Shown piece by piece: positions 31,581 to 40,254 of a stretch of DNA of 59,839 nucleotides. Each line of letters opens with the position of its first letter. Within the stretch, counting starts at the first letter, position 1. A program made the translations under genes and the position numbers. The DNA is from Brevibacterium iodinum ATCC 49514. GTDB lineage: Bacteria > Actinomycetota > Actinomycetes > Actinomycetales > Brevibacteriaceae. The notes below the pieces were generated by a model. That model saw nothing but the letters and a program-made list of their open reading frames with translations. It did no database searches and was not told where the DNA came from. The stretch is from assembly GCF_900169265.1 (NCBI RefSeq), contig NZ_FXYX01000020.1, positions 1 through 59,839 on the forward strand, in the 5' to 3' direction.

Positions 31581-32531
31581 TCAGTCTTCGGCGAGCACTT
31601 CCCGTGTGACCTTGATGCAGATCGCCGAGGGGAAGCCGCGGCGGGCGAGCATTCCGAGGATTCGGCGCTCTCGCACCGCATACTCGAGACGCCGGGTGGA
31701 GGCGGCTTTCTTCTCGGCGACTTCGCGGGCGAGTTCTTCCTCGCCGTCGATGTCGGCCACTGCGTCGGCGGCCAGTTCGGGACTGATGCCCTTCTTGCTC
31801 AGTTCGCGTTTGAGCACGGATCGGGAGAGCTTCCGGTTCTCGCGCTGTGCCCGTGCGAAGCGGTGGGCGAATTCTTCGTCGTTGAGCAGACGCGAGTTCT
31901 GCAGCTTCTCGATGAGGACATCGATCACTTCGGGCATGAGGTCGCGTTTGAGGAGCTTCTTGCGCAGTTCGTCGCTGGAGTGGTCCCGCATGGCGAGCAT
32001 GTTCATCGCCGTCTTCTTCGCCTGCGCGTAGTCCGTGTCGAAGTCGGGGGCGTCGTCTTCGTCGTCGAAACTCAGCCCGGGACCGGCAGCGAAGTCGGGT
32101 GGTCCGTCGCTGTCAGCCAGGAAGTCTGGACCATCATTCTCGGCTGCAAGGAAATCAGGGACGTCGATGAAATCCGGTGTCGAGTCGGTACCGCCCTCGA
32201 CCCACCCGTTGTCCGGTTCCTGCTGCTGTCGCTTCCAGCCGTTGGAGTTCTTCTTGCGCTTCGACCCAGAGCTGTTTCGTTTGGCAGTTCGACCATTGCC
32301 ACCGGTGACATCGTCGTCGAGTCCGGAGAGGCCGGAGAAGAACCCGGCTTCTCCTTCGGCATGACGTTGGTCGATCTCCGAGATCGCACTGCGCAGCTGC
32401 GAGAGCGTCTCGGTCTGAGACGAGTCGCTGCGACCCGAGTCCCCCGCACCGACCGTGTAGGTCGATGCGGCGGACTCGCGGTCGGCGAACTCGTCGTCAG
32501 TCGACGAGGCGTCAGGAGACTTCGACGTCAT
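31581..32531 (-). CDS. recX: regulatory protein RecX
   Basis: RecX binds and modulates RecA filaments. The RecX domain occupies about residues 150-316 ([41 protein letters not shown]). The first 150 residues are an unusual low-complexity, acidic and Lys/Asn/Ser-rich extension ([15 protein letters not shown]) absent from most RecX proteins. The start ATG 32531 overlaps the recA end by 20 bases, so it is coupled to recA and would share its SOS control. Confidence 0.9.
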   Translation of the reverse strand: MTSKSPDASSTDDEFADRESAASTYTVGAGDSGRSDSSQTETLSQLRSAISEIDQRHAEGEAGFFSGLSGLDDDVTGGNGRTAKRNSSGSKRKKNSNGWKRQQQEPDNGWVEGGTDSTPDFIDVPDFLAAENDGPDFLADSDGPPDFAAGPGLSFDDEDDAPDFDTDYAQAKKTAMNMLAMRDHSSDELRKKLLKRDLMPEVIDVLIEKLQNSRLLNDEEFAHRFARAQRENRKLSRSVLKRELSKKGISPELAADAVADIDGEEELAREVAEKKAASTRRLEYAVRERRILGMLARRGFPSAICIKVTREVLAED

Positions 32532-33603
32532 CCGTCTGTGCTTCTCCGGCCGCCTCGGTGCCTTCCTCGGGTTCGTCGACCTGGATCAGGCCGAGCTTGT
32601 GCTTGATCTTCAGCTCGATCTCTTCGGCCAGACCCGGGTTGTCGCGGAGGAAGTTGCGGACGTTCTCCTTGCCCTGGCCCAGCTGATCGCCGTCGTAGGT
32701 GAACCAGGAACCGGACTTGCGCACGATGCCGTTGTCGACGCCCATATCGATGAGGCTGCCTTCGCGGGAGATGCCGTGGCCGTATAGGATGTCGAACTCG
32801 GCCTGCTTGAACGGCGGAGCGACCTTGTTCTTCACGATCTTCGCACGGGTCCGGTTGCCGACCGCGTCCTGACCTTCCTTGAGGGTCTCGATGCGGCGGA
32901 CGTCGATGCGCACGGAGGCGTAGAACTTCAGTGCCTTACCGCCCGAGGTGGTCTCCGGCGAACCGAAGAAGACGCCGACCTTCTCACGCAGCTGGTTGAT
33001 GAAGATCGCGGTGGTCTTCGACTGGGCCAGGGCACCGGTGATCTTACGCAGTGCCTGTGACATCAGGCGAGCCTGCAGGCCGACGTGGCTGTCGCCCATC
33101 TCGCCTTCGATTTCGGCCTTGGGCACAAGGGCCGCGACGGAGTCGATGACGATGACGTCGAGGGCCCCGGAGCGGATGAGCATATCGGCGATCTCGAGAG
33201 CCTGCTCACCGGTGTCCGGCTGGGAGACGAGGAGCTGATCGGTGTCGACGCCGAGCTTCTTCGCATACTCCGGGTCGAGCGCGTGCTCAGCATCGATGAA
33301 CCCGGCGATTCCGCCAGCCTTCTGAGCGTTCGCGACGGCGTGGAGAGCCACGGTCGTCTTACCGGAGGATTCCGGACCGTAGATCTCGACGACGCGACCG
33401 CGCGGCAGACCGCCGATGCCCAGAGCGATGTCGAGTGCGACCGAACCGGTCGGGATGGAGGCGATGGGCTCACGCACACCGTCGCCGAGGCGCATGATCG
33501 CGCCCTTGCCGTAATTGCGATCGATCTGGCCCATTGCGGCTTCGAGTGCCTTCGACTTGTCTCCGCCGGTGGGAACCTGAAGGTTCTTGGGTGTACGTGC
33601 CAT
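32512..33603 (-). CDS. recA: recombinase RecA
   Basis: The central homologous-recombination and SOS-signalling protein, 363 residues. Walker A GPESSGKT is at 76-83; DSVAALVP and the loop segment [22 protein letters not shown] (part) are intact, with an acidic C-terminal tail. The ATG 33603 (MARTPKNLQ) has GAGGAG upstream. No intein is present. An SOS box lies about 140 bases upstream. Confidence 0.98.
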   Translation of the reverse strand: MARTPKNLQVPTGGDKSKALEAAMGQIDRNYGKGAIMRLGDGVREPIASIPTGSVALDIALGIGGLPRGRVVEIYGPESSGKTTVALHAVANAQKAGGIAGFIDAEHALDPEYAKKLGVDTDQLLVSQPDTGEQALEIADMLIRSGALDVIVIDSVAALVPKAEIEGEMGDSHVGLQARLMSQALRKITGALAQSKTTAIFINQLREKVGVFFGSPETTSGGKALKFYASVRIDVRRIETLKEGQDAVGNRTRAKIVKNKVAPPFKQAEFDILYGHGISREGSLIDMGVDNGIVRKSGSWFTYDGDQLGQGKENVRNFLRDNPGLAEEIELKIKHKLGLIQVDEPEEGTEAAGEAQTDDVEVS

Positions 33604-33745
33604 GACGTCTCCTCTTCGTTGCTTTTCCGTTGAGACCAAGGCTAGAAGATGGCACTGACATAACGACAGAGGAAGCGATTCCCCCGTGGATAACCAGCCA
33701 CTCGTGGTCACAGGTCCCGTGATTCCTCACCAGGATAACCCACAT

Positions 33746-33761
33746 GGGAACAGGTGTTCTA
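33746..33761. promoter_or_regulatory. LexA (SOS) box upstream of recA
   Basis: GGGAACAGGTGTTCTA has the GAAC-N4-GTTC core and lies 143 bases before the recA start, in the gap between recA and the VOC gene. Confidence 0.65.
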
Positions 33762-33794
33762 TATATTCGGGTGTGTCGCGTGTCTCCGCGAGAG

Positions 33795-34202
33795 TCAGGC
33801 CTGGGCCAGGCCCAGCTGCCAGGTGAGGCCGAACCGGTCCCCCACCCACCCGAATGGTCCGAATCCGTAGTCGTCGAGCGGCATGAACACAGTTCCGTCT
33901 GCGCTCAGTGCGGTGAAGATGCGTTCGAGTTCCTCGGCCGATTCGCAGTCGACCATGAGTGACACGCCGGGAGTGATGTCCCACTCATGTGCGACGAAGC
34001 TGTCGCTGAAGCGCAGTCTCTGTCCGGCGATCTCGATCTCGGACATGATGACCGTGCCCTCGGCGCCCGGACCGTCGGAACCGTACCGATTATCGAGGAT
34101 CACTCGCCCGTCGGCGAAGAGTTCGAGGTAGGTCTCCATGGCCTCGGCGGCGCTCTGTCCACGACTGGGCTGGAAGGTGATGAACGGGACGGCCTGATTC
34201 AT
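33795..34202 (-). CDS. VOC family protein (PhnB-like)
   Basis: A 135-residue single-domain protein of the glyoxalase/VOC superfamily, PhnB/YjdN subgroup: AVPFITFQPSRGQSAAEAMETYLELF at the N terminus (shortened here) and GTVFMPLDDYGFGPFGWVGDRFGLTWQL near the C terminus, where the GxxxDxFGxxW pattern is typical. Substrate is unknown; these proteins often lack conserved metal ligands. It stands 121 bases after the DUF3046 gene. Confidence 0.8.
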   Translation of the reverse strand: MNQAVPFITFQPSRGQSAAEAMETYLELFADGRVILDNRYGSDGPGAEGTVIMSEIEIAGQRLRFSDSFVAHEWDITPGVSLMVDCESAEELERIFTALSADGTVFMPLDDYGFGPFGWVGDRFGLTWQLGLAQA

Positions 34203-34323
34203 GCGGTCAGTCTACACTCGGCCGGCACGGCGCCGGCAGAGAAAGGCCAGCGCTGTTCCGAGCAGGCAGAGCCACAGACGGTGAGAGGCAGCTCCGACCC
34301 ACCAGAACGACGTCGAACCTCGG

Positions 34324-34551
34324 TCAGAACGGCGTCGAGCGCGGCTTCTCCTTGCCGAGACGCCGCGATTCGGGGACGCCCATGGAATCACAGACGGCAG
34401 TCCAGATGTCGCGGGGTTCGACCCCGGCTTCGAATGCCTGGGCTGCGGTCCGCGAACCCAAGGAGCTCAAAGTGAGGTCGGTGTGCAGAGAGGCCGCGCG
34501 GGCCTCACCGAACTCCTCGTTCATGAGGGTCCAGTAGAGCGTGTGCCGCAT
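34324..34551 (-). CDS. DUF3046 domain-containing protein
   Basis: A 75-residue protein ([43 protein letters not shown]) matching the DUF3046 family found in actinobacteria near recA and clgR. Its ATG overlaps the clgR stop by one base. Function is unknown. Confidence 0.85.
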   Translation of the reverse strand: MRHTLYWTLMNEEFGEARAASLHTDLTLSSLGSRTAAQAFEAGVEPRDIWTAVCDSMGVPESRRLGKEKPRSTPF

Positions 34552-34880
34552 CAGGGCTTAGCAGCCAGCCGCGGAGCAGAGTATCCCTCGGGGTGACCGA
34601 GGATCTTGTCCGAGAGCTCCTGCGGAATGGTGTCGGGGATCTGCATGCCTTCTTCGAGAGCGAAGCGATCGGACACAGACGACAGCAGTGCCGACAGCGG
34701 CAGGTCGAGTGCTTCGCAGATCGCCGACAGCAGCTCCGAGGAGGCTTCCTTCTGTCCGCGCTCGATTTCGCTGAGGTAGCCGAGCGAAACGCTCGCCCCG
34801 GTCGAGACATCGCGAAGGGTGCGCCCTTGACGACGGCGGGCGGAACGAAGTGCGTCGCCGATTTCGACTCTCAGTAACAT
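34551..34880 (-). CDS. clgR: ClgR-like XRE-family transcriptional regulator
   Basis: A 109-residue protein with a Cro/C1-type HTH at about 8-62 ([44 protein letters not shown]). Its place between cinA/pgsA and DUF3046-recA, its size and the C-terminal PRLAAKP match ClgR, the activator of clp protease genes in Streptomyces, Corynebacterium and Mycobacterium. GGGAGG precedes the ATG at 34880. The ClgR name is from family and context; the target genes are not in this window. Confidence 0.8.
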   Translation of the reverse strand: MLLRVEIGDALRSARRRQGRTLRDVSTGASVSLGYLSEIERGQKEASSELLSAICEALDLPLSALLSSVSDRFALEEGMQIPDTIPQELSDKILGHPEGYSAPRLAAKP

Positions 34881-35057
34881 AACGCGGCCCTCCCTTTGTC
34901 AGCGCGTCCCGTCAATGCAGTTCCAATAACTTTACAACCTGGCCGTGACACAGCACCAATCTGGTGCCCCGAGCGGATGGTATTGCCAGTCCATTCGAAG
35001 ACTTTGGAGAATTTTCGTCCGATGGTCATCACCCGGTCAACCGCACAGCAGACGAAC

Positions 35058-35600
35058 TTATTCCGTGGCGTCTCCGCCAGCATTCGACGCCTGCCCGGCC
35101 TCGGGCCCGAAGGCGAGTTCGCCGACGAACTCGTCGAGGTTGACGGCCATCGCCTGCACCGTCTGGCTGCGGATGGAATCTCGGTCGCCGGTGAAATCGT
35201 GTTCGAAGACCTTCGCTTTCCCGCCGAAGGCAATCGCCGTGTAGACGAGTCCGACGGGCTTGTCGTCCTGCGGATCGGGGCCGGCGACTCCGGTGCAGGA
35301 GATTCCGATGTCGGCAACGCACTGCACGGCCGTGCCGACGGCCATCTGCGCGGCGACGACCGGGTCGATCGGTCCGGTCTCCTCGAGGTGGTCGGCGTTC
35401 ACTCCGGCCAGGCTCGCTTTGAGGTCGGTGGCGTAGGTGACCAATCCCCCGCGCACCACGGCGGAGGCCCCCGGCACATCGACGAGTGAGGCGACGAATC
35501 GTCCCCCGGTCAGCGATTCCGCCGATGCCAGCGAGATCCCCAGCTGAGCACAGGTGGAGATGATGCGACGCGCAGTCTCCATCAGCTCGGACTCAGCCAC
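35058..35600 (-). CDS. CinA-like nicotinamide mononucleotide amidase (PncC domain)
   Basis: A 180-residue stand-alone CinA C-terminal domain, which in other bacteria deamidates NMN (PncC). SAESLTGGRFVASLVDVPGAS is the active-site region (shown in part), followed by GISCTGVAGPDP and KPVGLVYTAI. No N-terminal MoCF domain is present. I chose GTG 35600, which overlaps the end of pgsA; ATG 35582 is an alternative. It is the second gene of pgsA-cinA. Confidence 0.88.
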   Translation of the reverse strand: MAESELMETARRIISTCAQLGISLASAESLTGGRFVASLVDVPGASAVVRGGLVTYATDLKASLAGVNADHLEETGPIDPVVAAQMAVGTAVQCVADIGISCTGVAGPDPQDDKPVGLVYTAIAFGGKAKVFEHDFTGDRDSIRSQTVQAMAVNLDEFVGELAFGPEAGQASNAGGDATE

Positions 35601-36261
35601 GCTGCGCGTCCCTACCGGTCTCTGTACTCCCACCGCTCTTCGCATCCTTGTACAGCTTCGCCGCCTGCACGCAGTAGTCGACGCCGGTGACGATGGTGAC
35701 GACAATGGCCGCCGTCATGATGATCCACGCGGAGACGAGCAGGATGACGTAGACGACAGAGGGCACCACGTCCGAGAGCGGGAAGACCAGCAGGAACAGT
35801 CCGATCGCAGCGGTCTGCAGCACGGTCTTGATCTTGCCGCCTCGTGAAGCGGGCATGACGGCGATGCGGATCATGAAGAAGCGCAGTACGGTGATGCCGA
35901 ATTCGCGGACGAGGATGATCACGGGCACCCACCAGGGCAGTTCGACGATGATCGCCAGACCGACGAGGGCGGCGGCCATGAGCGACTTGTCCGCGATGGG
36001 ATCGGCGATCTTGCCGAAGTTCGTGATGAGGTTGTTCCGTCTGGCCAGATAGCCGTCGACGAAGTCGGTGAACATGGCCAGCAGGAACACGATGAGCGCC
36101 CACCAGCGCAGGGTCACATCGTTGCCGCCGTCTGCCAGCAGAAGCACAAGGAACAGAGGCACCATGAGGATGCGCAGCACCGTGAGTGCGTTCGGGACAT
36201 TCCACGGACTCGGTTCTGCAGAGGGCTGCTGAGAGGCTCCGGCCTCGACTCGATCGTTCAC
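35593..36261 (-). CDS. pgsA: CDP-diacylglycerol--glycerol-3-phosphate 3-phosphatidyltransferase
   Basis: An integral membrane CDP-alcohol phosphotransferase of 222 residues that makes phosphatidylglycerol phosphate. The signature D-G-x2-A-R-x8-G-x3-D-x3-D is visible from D66/D69 to D91 (DFVDGYLARR; GKIADPIAD). Five or six membrane helices are evident. The start is GTG 36261 with a poor ribosome-binding site. It lies downstream of the ftsK terminator and upstream of cinA. Another CDP-alcohol transferase of the family cannot be excluded, but position favours PgsA. Confidence 0.9.
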   Translation of the reverse strand: MNDRVEAGASQQPSAEPSPWNVPNALTVLRILMVPLFLVLLLADGGNDVTLRWWALIVFLLAMFTDFVDGYLARRNNLITNFGKIADPIADKSLMAAALVGLAIIVELPWWVPVIILVREFGITVLRFFMIRIAVMPASRGGKIKTVLQTAAIGLFLLVFPLSDVVPSVVYVILLVSAWIIMTAAIVVTIVTGVDYCVQAAKLYKDAKSGGSTETGRDAQRG

Positions 36262-36321
36262 GCATCCAGCCTATCGGAGTGAGCTGAGCAGATCATTCCA
36301 ACCACGGACATCTCAACCACA

Positions 36322-36367
36322 ATCGCCGAGGCGGCGCCCCGTTTCAACGGTGCGCCGCCTCGGCGAT
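36322..36367 (-). terminator. ftsK terminator built from the recurrent 12-mer
   Basis: Perfect 16-bp arms ATCGCCGAGGCGGCGC (36322-36337) and GCGCCGCCTCGGCGAT (36352-36367), 14-nt loop, between the ftsK stop and the pgsA start. Both arms carry the TCGCCGAGGCGG motif found throughout the window, in opposite orientations. Confidence 0.85.
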
Positions 36368-36386
36368 GGGTGGAGTTCGGATCGGA

Positions 36387-39305
36387 TCAGCGGCCGGTGA
36401 GCTGCCAGGCGTCCTCTCCGCTGGCCTCGACGACCTCGAGCCCGGTCTCCGGGTCGACGGCGCCGACGGTGAGGTCGCCGGCATGGCCGACGCCGTTCGC
36501 GTAGCGGTCGGACGATGCCGAGCTGTACGCCGACGCCGAGCCGTGAGAGGTCTCGCCGTAGTCGTCGAACTCCTCGTCATAGTCCCCCGCCGCCGAGGCG
36601 TGCCCGGTGCCGGCCTGTCCGGACTGGCCGTTGCCTCCGTCGGCCGGGACGTCGGCAGAGGCGCCGCCGGAATCCTCGGGCGGGGTCTCGCCCTTGATGA
36701 TGGCCAGGGTGCCCGGCAGATCATCGGGGCGCACGAGCACGTCGCGGGCCTTCGATCCCTCGGAGGGTCCGACGATTCCGCGGGACTCCATGAGATCCAT
36801 GAGGCGACCGGCCTTGGCGAAGCCGACGCGGAGCTTGCGCTGCAGCATCGAGGTCGAGCCGAACTGCGTGGTGACGACCTGCTCGATCGCCTGCAGCAGC
36901 AGTTCGAGGTCGTCTCCGATGTCCTCGTCGATCTGCTTCTTCGGCGCTTCGACGGCCACGTCTTCGCGGTAGTTCGGGGTGAGCTGACCCTTGACGTGTT
37001 CGACGACCTTCTCGATCTCGGACTCGTTGACCCAGGCGCCCTGGACACGCATCGGCTTGGCCGCGCCCATCGGCAGGAACAGGGCGTCACCCTGACCGAT
37101 GAGCTTCTCTGCGCCGGGCTGGTCGAGCACGACTCGGGAATCGGCCAGCGACGAGGTCGCGAATGCCAGACGGGAGGGCACGTTGGCCTTGATGAGGCCG
37201 GTGACGACGTCGACGCTGGGTCGCTGGGTGGCGAGCACCAGGTGGATGCCTGCAGCACGGGCCAGCTGTGTGATGCGCTGGATCGAGGCTTCGACGTCAC
37301 GTGGGGCGACCATCATGAGGTCGGCGAGCTCGTCGACGACGACCAGCAGGTACGGGTAGGGCTGGAGGACGCGTTCGGATCCGGCGGGCGCCTGGATGCG
37401 ACCCTCGCGGGCGGCCTTGTTGAACTCCTTGACGTGCTTGAACCCGTAGTTCGCGAGGTCGTCGTAGCGGGCGTCCATTTCACGCACGACCCATTCGAGC
37501 GCCTCGGCGGCCTTCTTCGGGTTCGTGATGATCGGGGTGATCAGGTGCGGGATGCCTTCGTAGATCGTCAGCTCGACGCGCTTGGGGTCGACGAGGATCA
37601 TGCGGACTTCGTCGGGGGTCGCGCGCATCATGATCGAGGTGATCATGGAGTTCACGAAGCTCGACTTACCGGCACCGGTGGCACCGGCAACGAGGAGGTG
37701 GGGCATCTTCGAGAGGTCGGCGACGACGAATCCGCCTTCGACGTCCTTGCCCACTCCCATGACCATGGGGTGGTCGGTCTTGCGGGCGGCCTTCGAGCGC
37801 AGCACATCACCGAGGGCCACGTTCTCACGGTCGGTGTTCGGGATCTCGATGCCGATGGCCTTCTTGCCGGGGATCGGCGAGAGGATGCGCACGTCGGCGC
37901 TGGCCACGGCGTAGGCGATGTTCTTCGACAGCGCCGTGACCTTCTCGACCTTCGTACCGGCGCCGAGCTCCACCTCGTAGCGGGTGACCGTCGGTCCGCG
38001 GGAGAAGCCGGTGACCTCGGCGTCGATCTTGAACTGCTCGAGCACATCGCGCAGGGCTTCGACGACACGGTCGTTGGCCTCGGAGCGTTCCTTCGCTGGA
38101 GGTCCGGGCTGGAGGTTGTCGGAGGCGGGCAGTGTGTAGGTGACGTCGCCGGCGAGGGTGAGCTGTTCGACGCGTTCGGGCAGCTGCTCCGTGGGTGGAG
38201 GTGCGGGTGCGTTCGTGATCGGCACCGGCGCCGGGGCGGCAGCGGGCTCGGGCTTCTTCGCCTGGTCCGCGGCGTCGTCGTCCATCCCGATGGTCTTCTT
38301 CAGCTCGGCTATCTCGCGTTCGGCCTTGGTGGGACGGCGCTGGCCGGGCTTGAGCTTCGGCTCCGGGCTGGTTTCGATGCGCGTGGTGTCGGCGTCCTCG
38401 TCGCTGACGTCATCCTCGTGGATATAGGCCTTGTCGTAGGCCTTCGTCGCGGTGTCGTCGTCGGCGGATTCGGAGTCGGGATCCGGGATCTCGGTCTTCT
38501 TCTTCCGGCTGCGGCGCTTGGCGCCCATCACGGGTTTGAGGTCGGAGGTCCGGCCGTTCTCGGCAACGAGGTCGGACTGTTTGGTCTCGGCCGCCTCGAC
38601 GTCGGTTTCGGGTCGAGCACCGCCGGTGAGCCGGTAGTACAGATCGGTGAGGCGACGGGGAATCGCGCGCACCGGTGTCGCGGTGACCACGAGCAGGGAG
38701 AAGAGTCCGAGGAGGACGAGCAGCGGCACCGCCACGTACACGGTGGTCGCGACGACCAGTGGCGAGGACACGACGAATCCGAGCGCGCCTCCCCCGTTGG
38801 CCATGGCTTCGCGGGAGTTCGTGAAGGTCGGGTTGCCGGCGGCGATATGCGCCAGGCCCGAGGCGGCGAGCAGACCGAAGATCATCCCGATGAGGATGCG
38901 GTTGTTGCCGCGGTTGTCGTCGCCGCGCAGGAACAGGCGGATCGCATAGCAGGTGAAGACCACCGGCAGGGCGAGTGCCACCCGGCCGAAGGTGCCTTCG
39001 ACGATTCCGCGGACGCCGTCGCTGATCGCGCCGGGGATGTTCCACCATTCGAAGGCGGCGATGATGATCGAGAGTCCGATGAGGAAGAAGGCTGTGCCGT
39101 CCCGCTTCGTCGGTGATTGATCGGTCGGTTCGTCGCTGAGAGTCTTTCGCGCACGGTTTCCGGCCATGTGGGCCACTCCCCTCCATGCACCGGTGACAAC
39201 GTTTGTCCCGGGTTCTTCGGTCCCCGCTTGACCGGACCGACCAGCGTTTTTGCGCGCTGTGCGTTTCCCGGAACCAGAAGCGGGGGAAGTCGTTCTGGTC
39301 GCCAT
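36387..39305 (-). CDS. ftsK: DNA translocase FtsK/SpoIIIE
   Basis: A 972-residue septal DNA pump for chromosome segregation. A basic, disordered start is followed by four membrane helices (about 72-88, 108-124, 137-153 and 180-210), a long acidic/proline-rich linker (230-400), the RecA-like motor with Walker A GATGAGKS at 541-548 and VVVDELADLMM, and a C-terminal winged-helix gamma domain (STSMLQRKLRVGFAKAGRLMDLM) that reads KOPS sites. A further Gly/Ser/Asp-rich tail of about 100 residues follows the gamma domain, longer than usual. ATG 39305 is preceded by GATGAGAG. Confidence 0.96.
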   Translation of the reverse strand: MATRTTSPASGSGKRTARKNAGRSGQAGTEEPGTNVVTGAWRGVAHMAGNRARKTLSDEPTDQSPTKRDGTAFFLIGLSIIIAAFEWWNIPGAISDGVRGIVEGTFGRVALALPVVFTCYAIRLFLRGDDNRGNNRILIGMIFGLLAASGLAHIAAGNPTFTNSREAMANGGGALGFVVSSPLVVATTVYVAVPLLVLLGLFSLLVVTATPVRAIPRRLTDLYYRLTGGARPETDVEAAETKQSDLVAENGRTSDLKPVMGAKRRSRKKKTEIPDPDSESADDDTATKAYDKAYIHEDDVSDEDADTTRIETSPEPKLKPGQRRPTKAEREIAELKKTIGMDDDAADQAKKPEPAAAPAPVPITNAPAPPPTEQLPERVEQLTLAGDVTYTLPASDNLQPGPPAKERSEANDRVVEALRDVLEQFKIDAEVTGFSRGPTVTRYEVELGAGTKVEKVTALSKNIAYAVASADVRILSPIPGKKAIGIEIPNTDRENVALGDVLRSKAARKTDHPMVMGVGKDVEGGFVVADLSKMPHLLVAGATGAGKSSFVNSMITSIMMRATPDEVRMILVDPKRVELTIYEGIPHLITPIITNPKKAAEALEWVVREMDARYDDLANYGFKHVKEFNKAAREGRIQAPAGSERVLQPYPYLLVVVDELADLMMVAPRDVEASIQRITQLARAAGIHLVLATQRPSVDVVTGLIKANVPSRLAFATSSLADSRVVLDQPGAEKLIGQGDALFLPMGAAKPMRVQGAWVNESEIEKVVEHVKGQLTPNYREDVAVEAPKKQIDEDIGDDLELLLQAIEQVVTTQFGSTSMLQRKLRVGFAKAGRLMDLMESRGIVGPSEGSKARDVLVRPDDLPGTLAIIKGETPPEDSGGASADVPADGGNGQSGQAGTGHASAAGDYDEEFDDYGETSHGSASAYSSASSDRYANGVGHAGDLTVGAVDPETGLEVVEASGEDAWQLTGR

Positions 39306-39446
39306 GTCTCTCATCTTAGGACGATATTGCGCTCCTGCCCAGCAAATCCGCAGGTTTCGGCGTGCCACCAGGGGCGATGTTCGGCCCCGCGTGTCACTGC
39401 GGCTGCGCTAGCCCGGAACATCCGATTTCGCGCCCGTAAGCGAGAT

Positions 39447-39500
39447 AAGTGTGCTCGGATTGCACATCTTCTTCGCATTTTTGGCAATCTGCGCACACTT
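39447..39500. terminator. long imperfect inverted repeat after the citrate response-regulator gene
   Basis: Arms of 17 bases (39447-39463 and 39484-39500) match at 15 positions, for example AAGTGTGC against GCACACTT and GGATTGC against GCAATCT, with a 20-nt AT-rich loop. It lies about 95 bases past the response-regulator stop and about 140 before ftsK, so it is either that operon's terminator or a regulatory site for ftsK. Confidence 0.45.
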
Positions 39501-39594
39501 AAATTGCCGTTCGGGACAGAATCAGTGCGGCCAGGCAGCGCCGAAGCCGCTGATCGAAAGAGATTGAGAGTGACCGGGACGAGCCCACCCCGCC

Positions 39595-40254
39595 TCAGCG
39601 GGTGGAGTAGAGATGCTCCGGCCGTCCGGTCGACCCGTACTGCAGGGAAACGGTGATCGTGCGGGCTTCGGCGAGCTTAGCCAGATGCCGCTGTGCGGTC
39701 GCACGGGAGGCGCCGACCGCCTCGGCGACTTCGAGGGCCGTCATCGGACCGCTCGCCTCCTCGAGTGCTGTGAGAATCCGGGTCGTCGTCGACGATCCCG
39801 CCGGGCTCGCTCCGGTCCCGCCGACGGCCGCGGCATCGTGGAGGTTGCGCAGCTGCCGCTCGAGGTCGGTCTGCCCGACCTTATCCCGCTCCCAATAGCG
39901 GAGGAATCGAGCGTAGCGGCGCAGGAAGTTCTGCAGCACCTCGGCGGCGAAGGGCTTGACGATGTACGTCATCGCCCCCGCGCGCAGCGACGAACGGACC
40001 ACCTGCGGATCAGTGACCGCCGAGAGCACGATCGCATCGATATCGGTCTCACGGATCAGTTCGACCCCGGTGCCCTCGGGCAGCACATAGTCGACGAGAA
40101 GCAGGTCGACCTCGTTCTCAGCGATGACCACGCGGGCCGCCTTCAGGTCGCGGACGGGTTCGAGTGCCGTGAAGCCGGGCACCTCGTCGACGTACCGGGC
40201 GTGGATCTGCCCGACGAAGAAATCGTCATCGAGCACGAGAACGTTGACCATCAT
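39595..40254 (-). CDS. response regulator, CitB/DcuR (DpiA) family
   Basis: A 219-residue two-component regulator. The receiver domain has acidic D9-D11, phospho-acceptor D55 (LLLVDYVLPEGTG) and K100 (YIVKPF). The output domain is the helix-turn-helix typical of the citrate/malate family (MTALEVAEAVGASRATAQRHLAKL). It overlaps the end of the sensor kinase gene by four bases, forming a CitA/CitB-like pair, divergent from a citrate transporter that is the likely target. Confidence 0.9.
   Translation of the reverse strand: MMVNVLVLDDDFFVGQIHARYVDEVPGFTALEPVRDLKAARVVIAENEVDLLLVDYVLPEGTGVELIRETDIDAIVLSAVTDPQVVRSSLRAGAMTYIVKPFAAEVLQNFLRRYARFLRYWERDKVGQTDLERQLRNLHDAAAVGGTGASPAGSSTTTRILTALEEASGPMTALEVAEAVGASRATAQRHLAKLAEARTITVSLQYGSTGRPEHLYSTR

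Noticed and set aside
36366..39116. A 916-codon plus-strand open frame opposite ftsK
   Set aside because: It is antisense to a clear ftsK gene and consists of Gly/Val/Asp/Arg-biased shadow codons; long antisense frames are normal in high-GC DNA.
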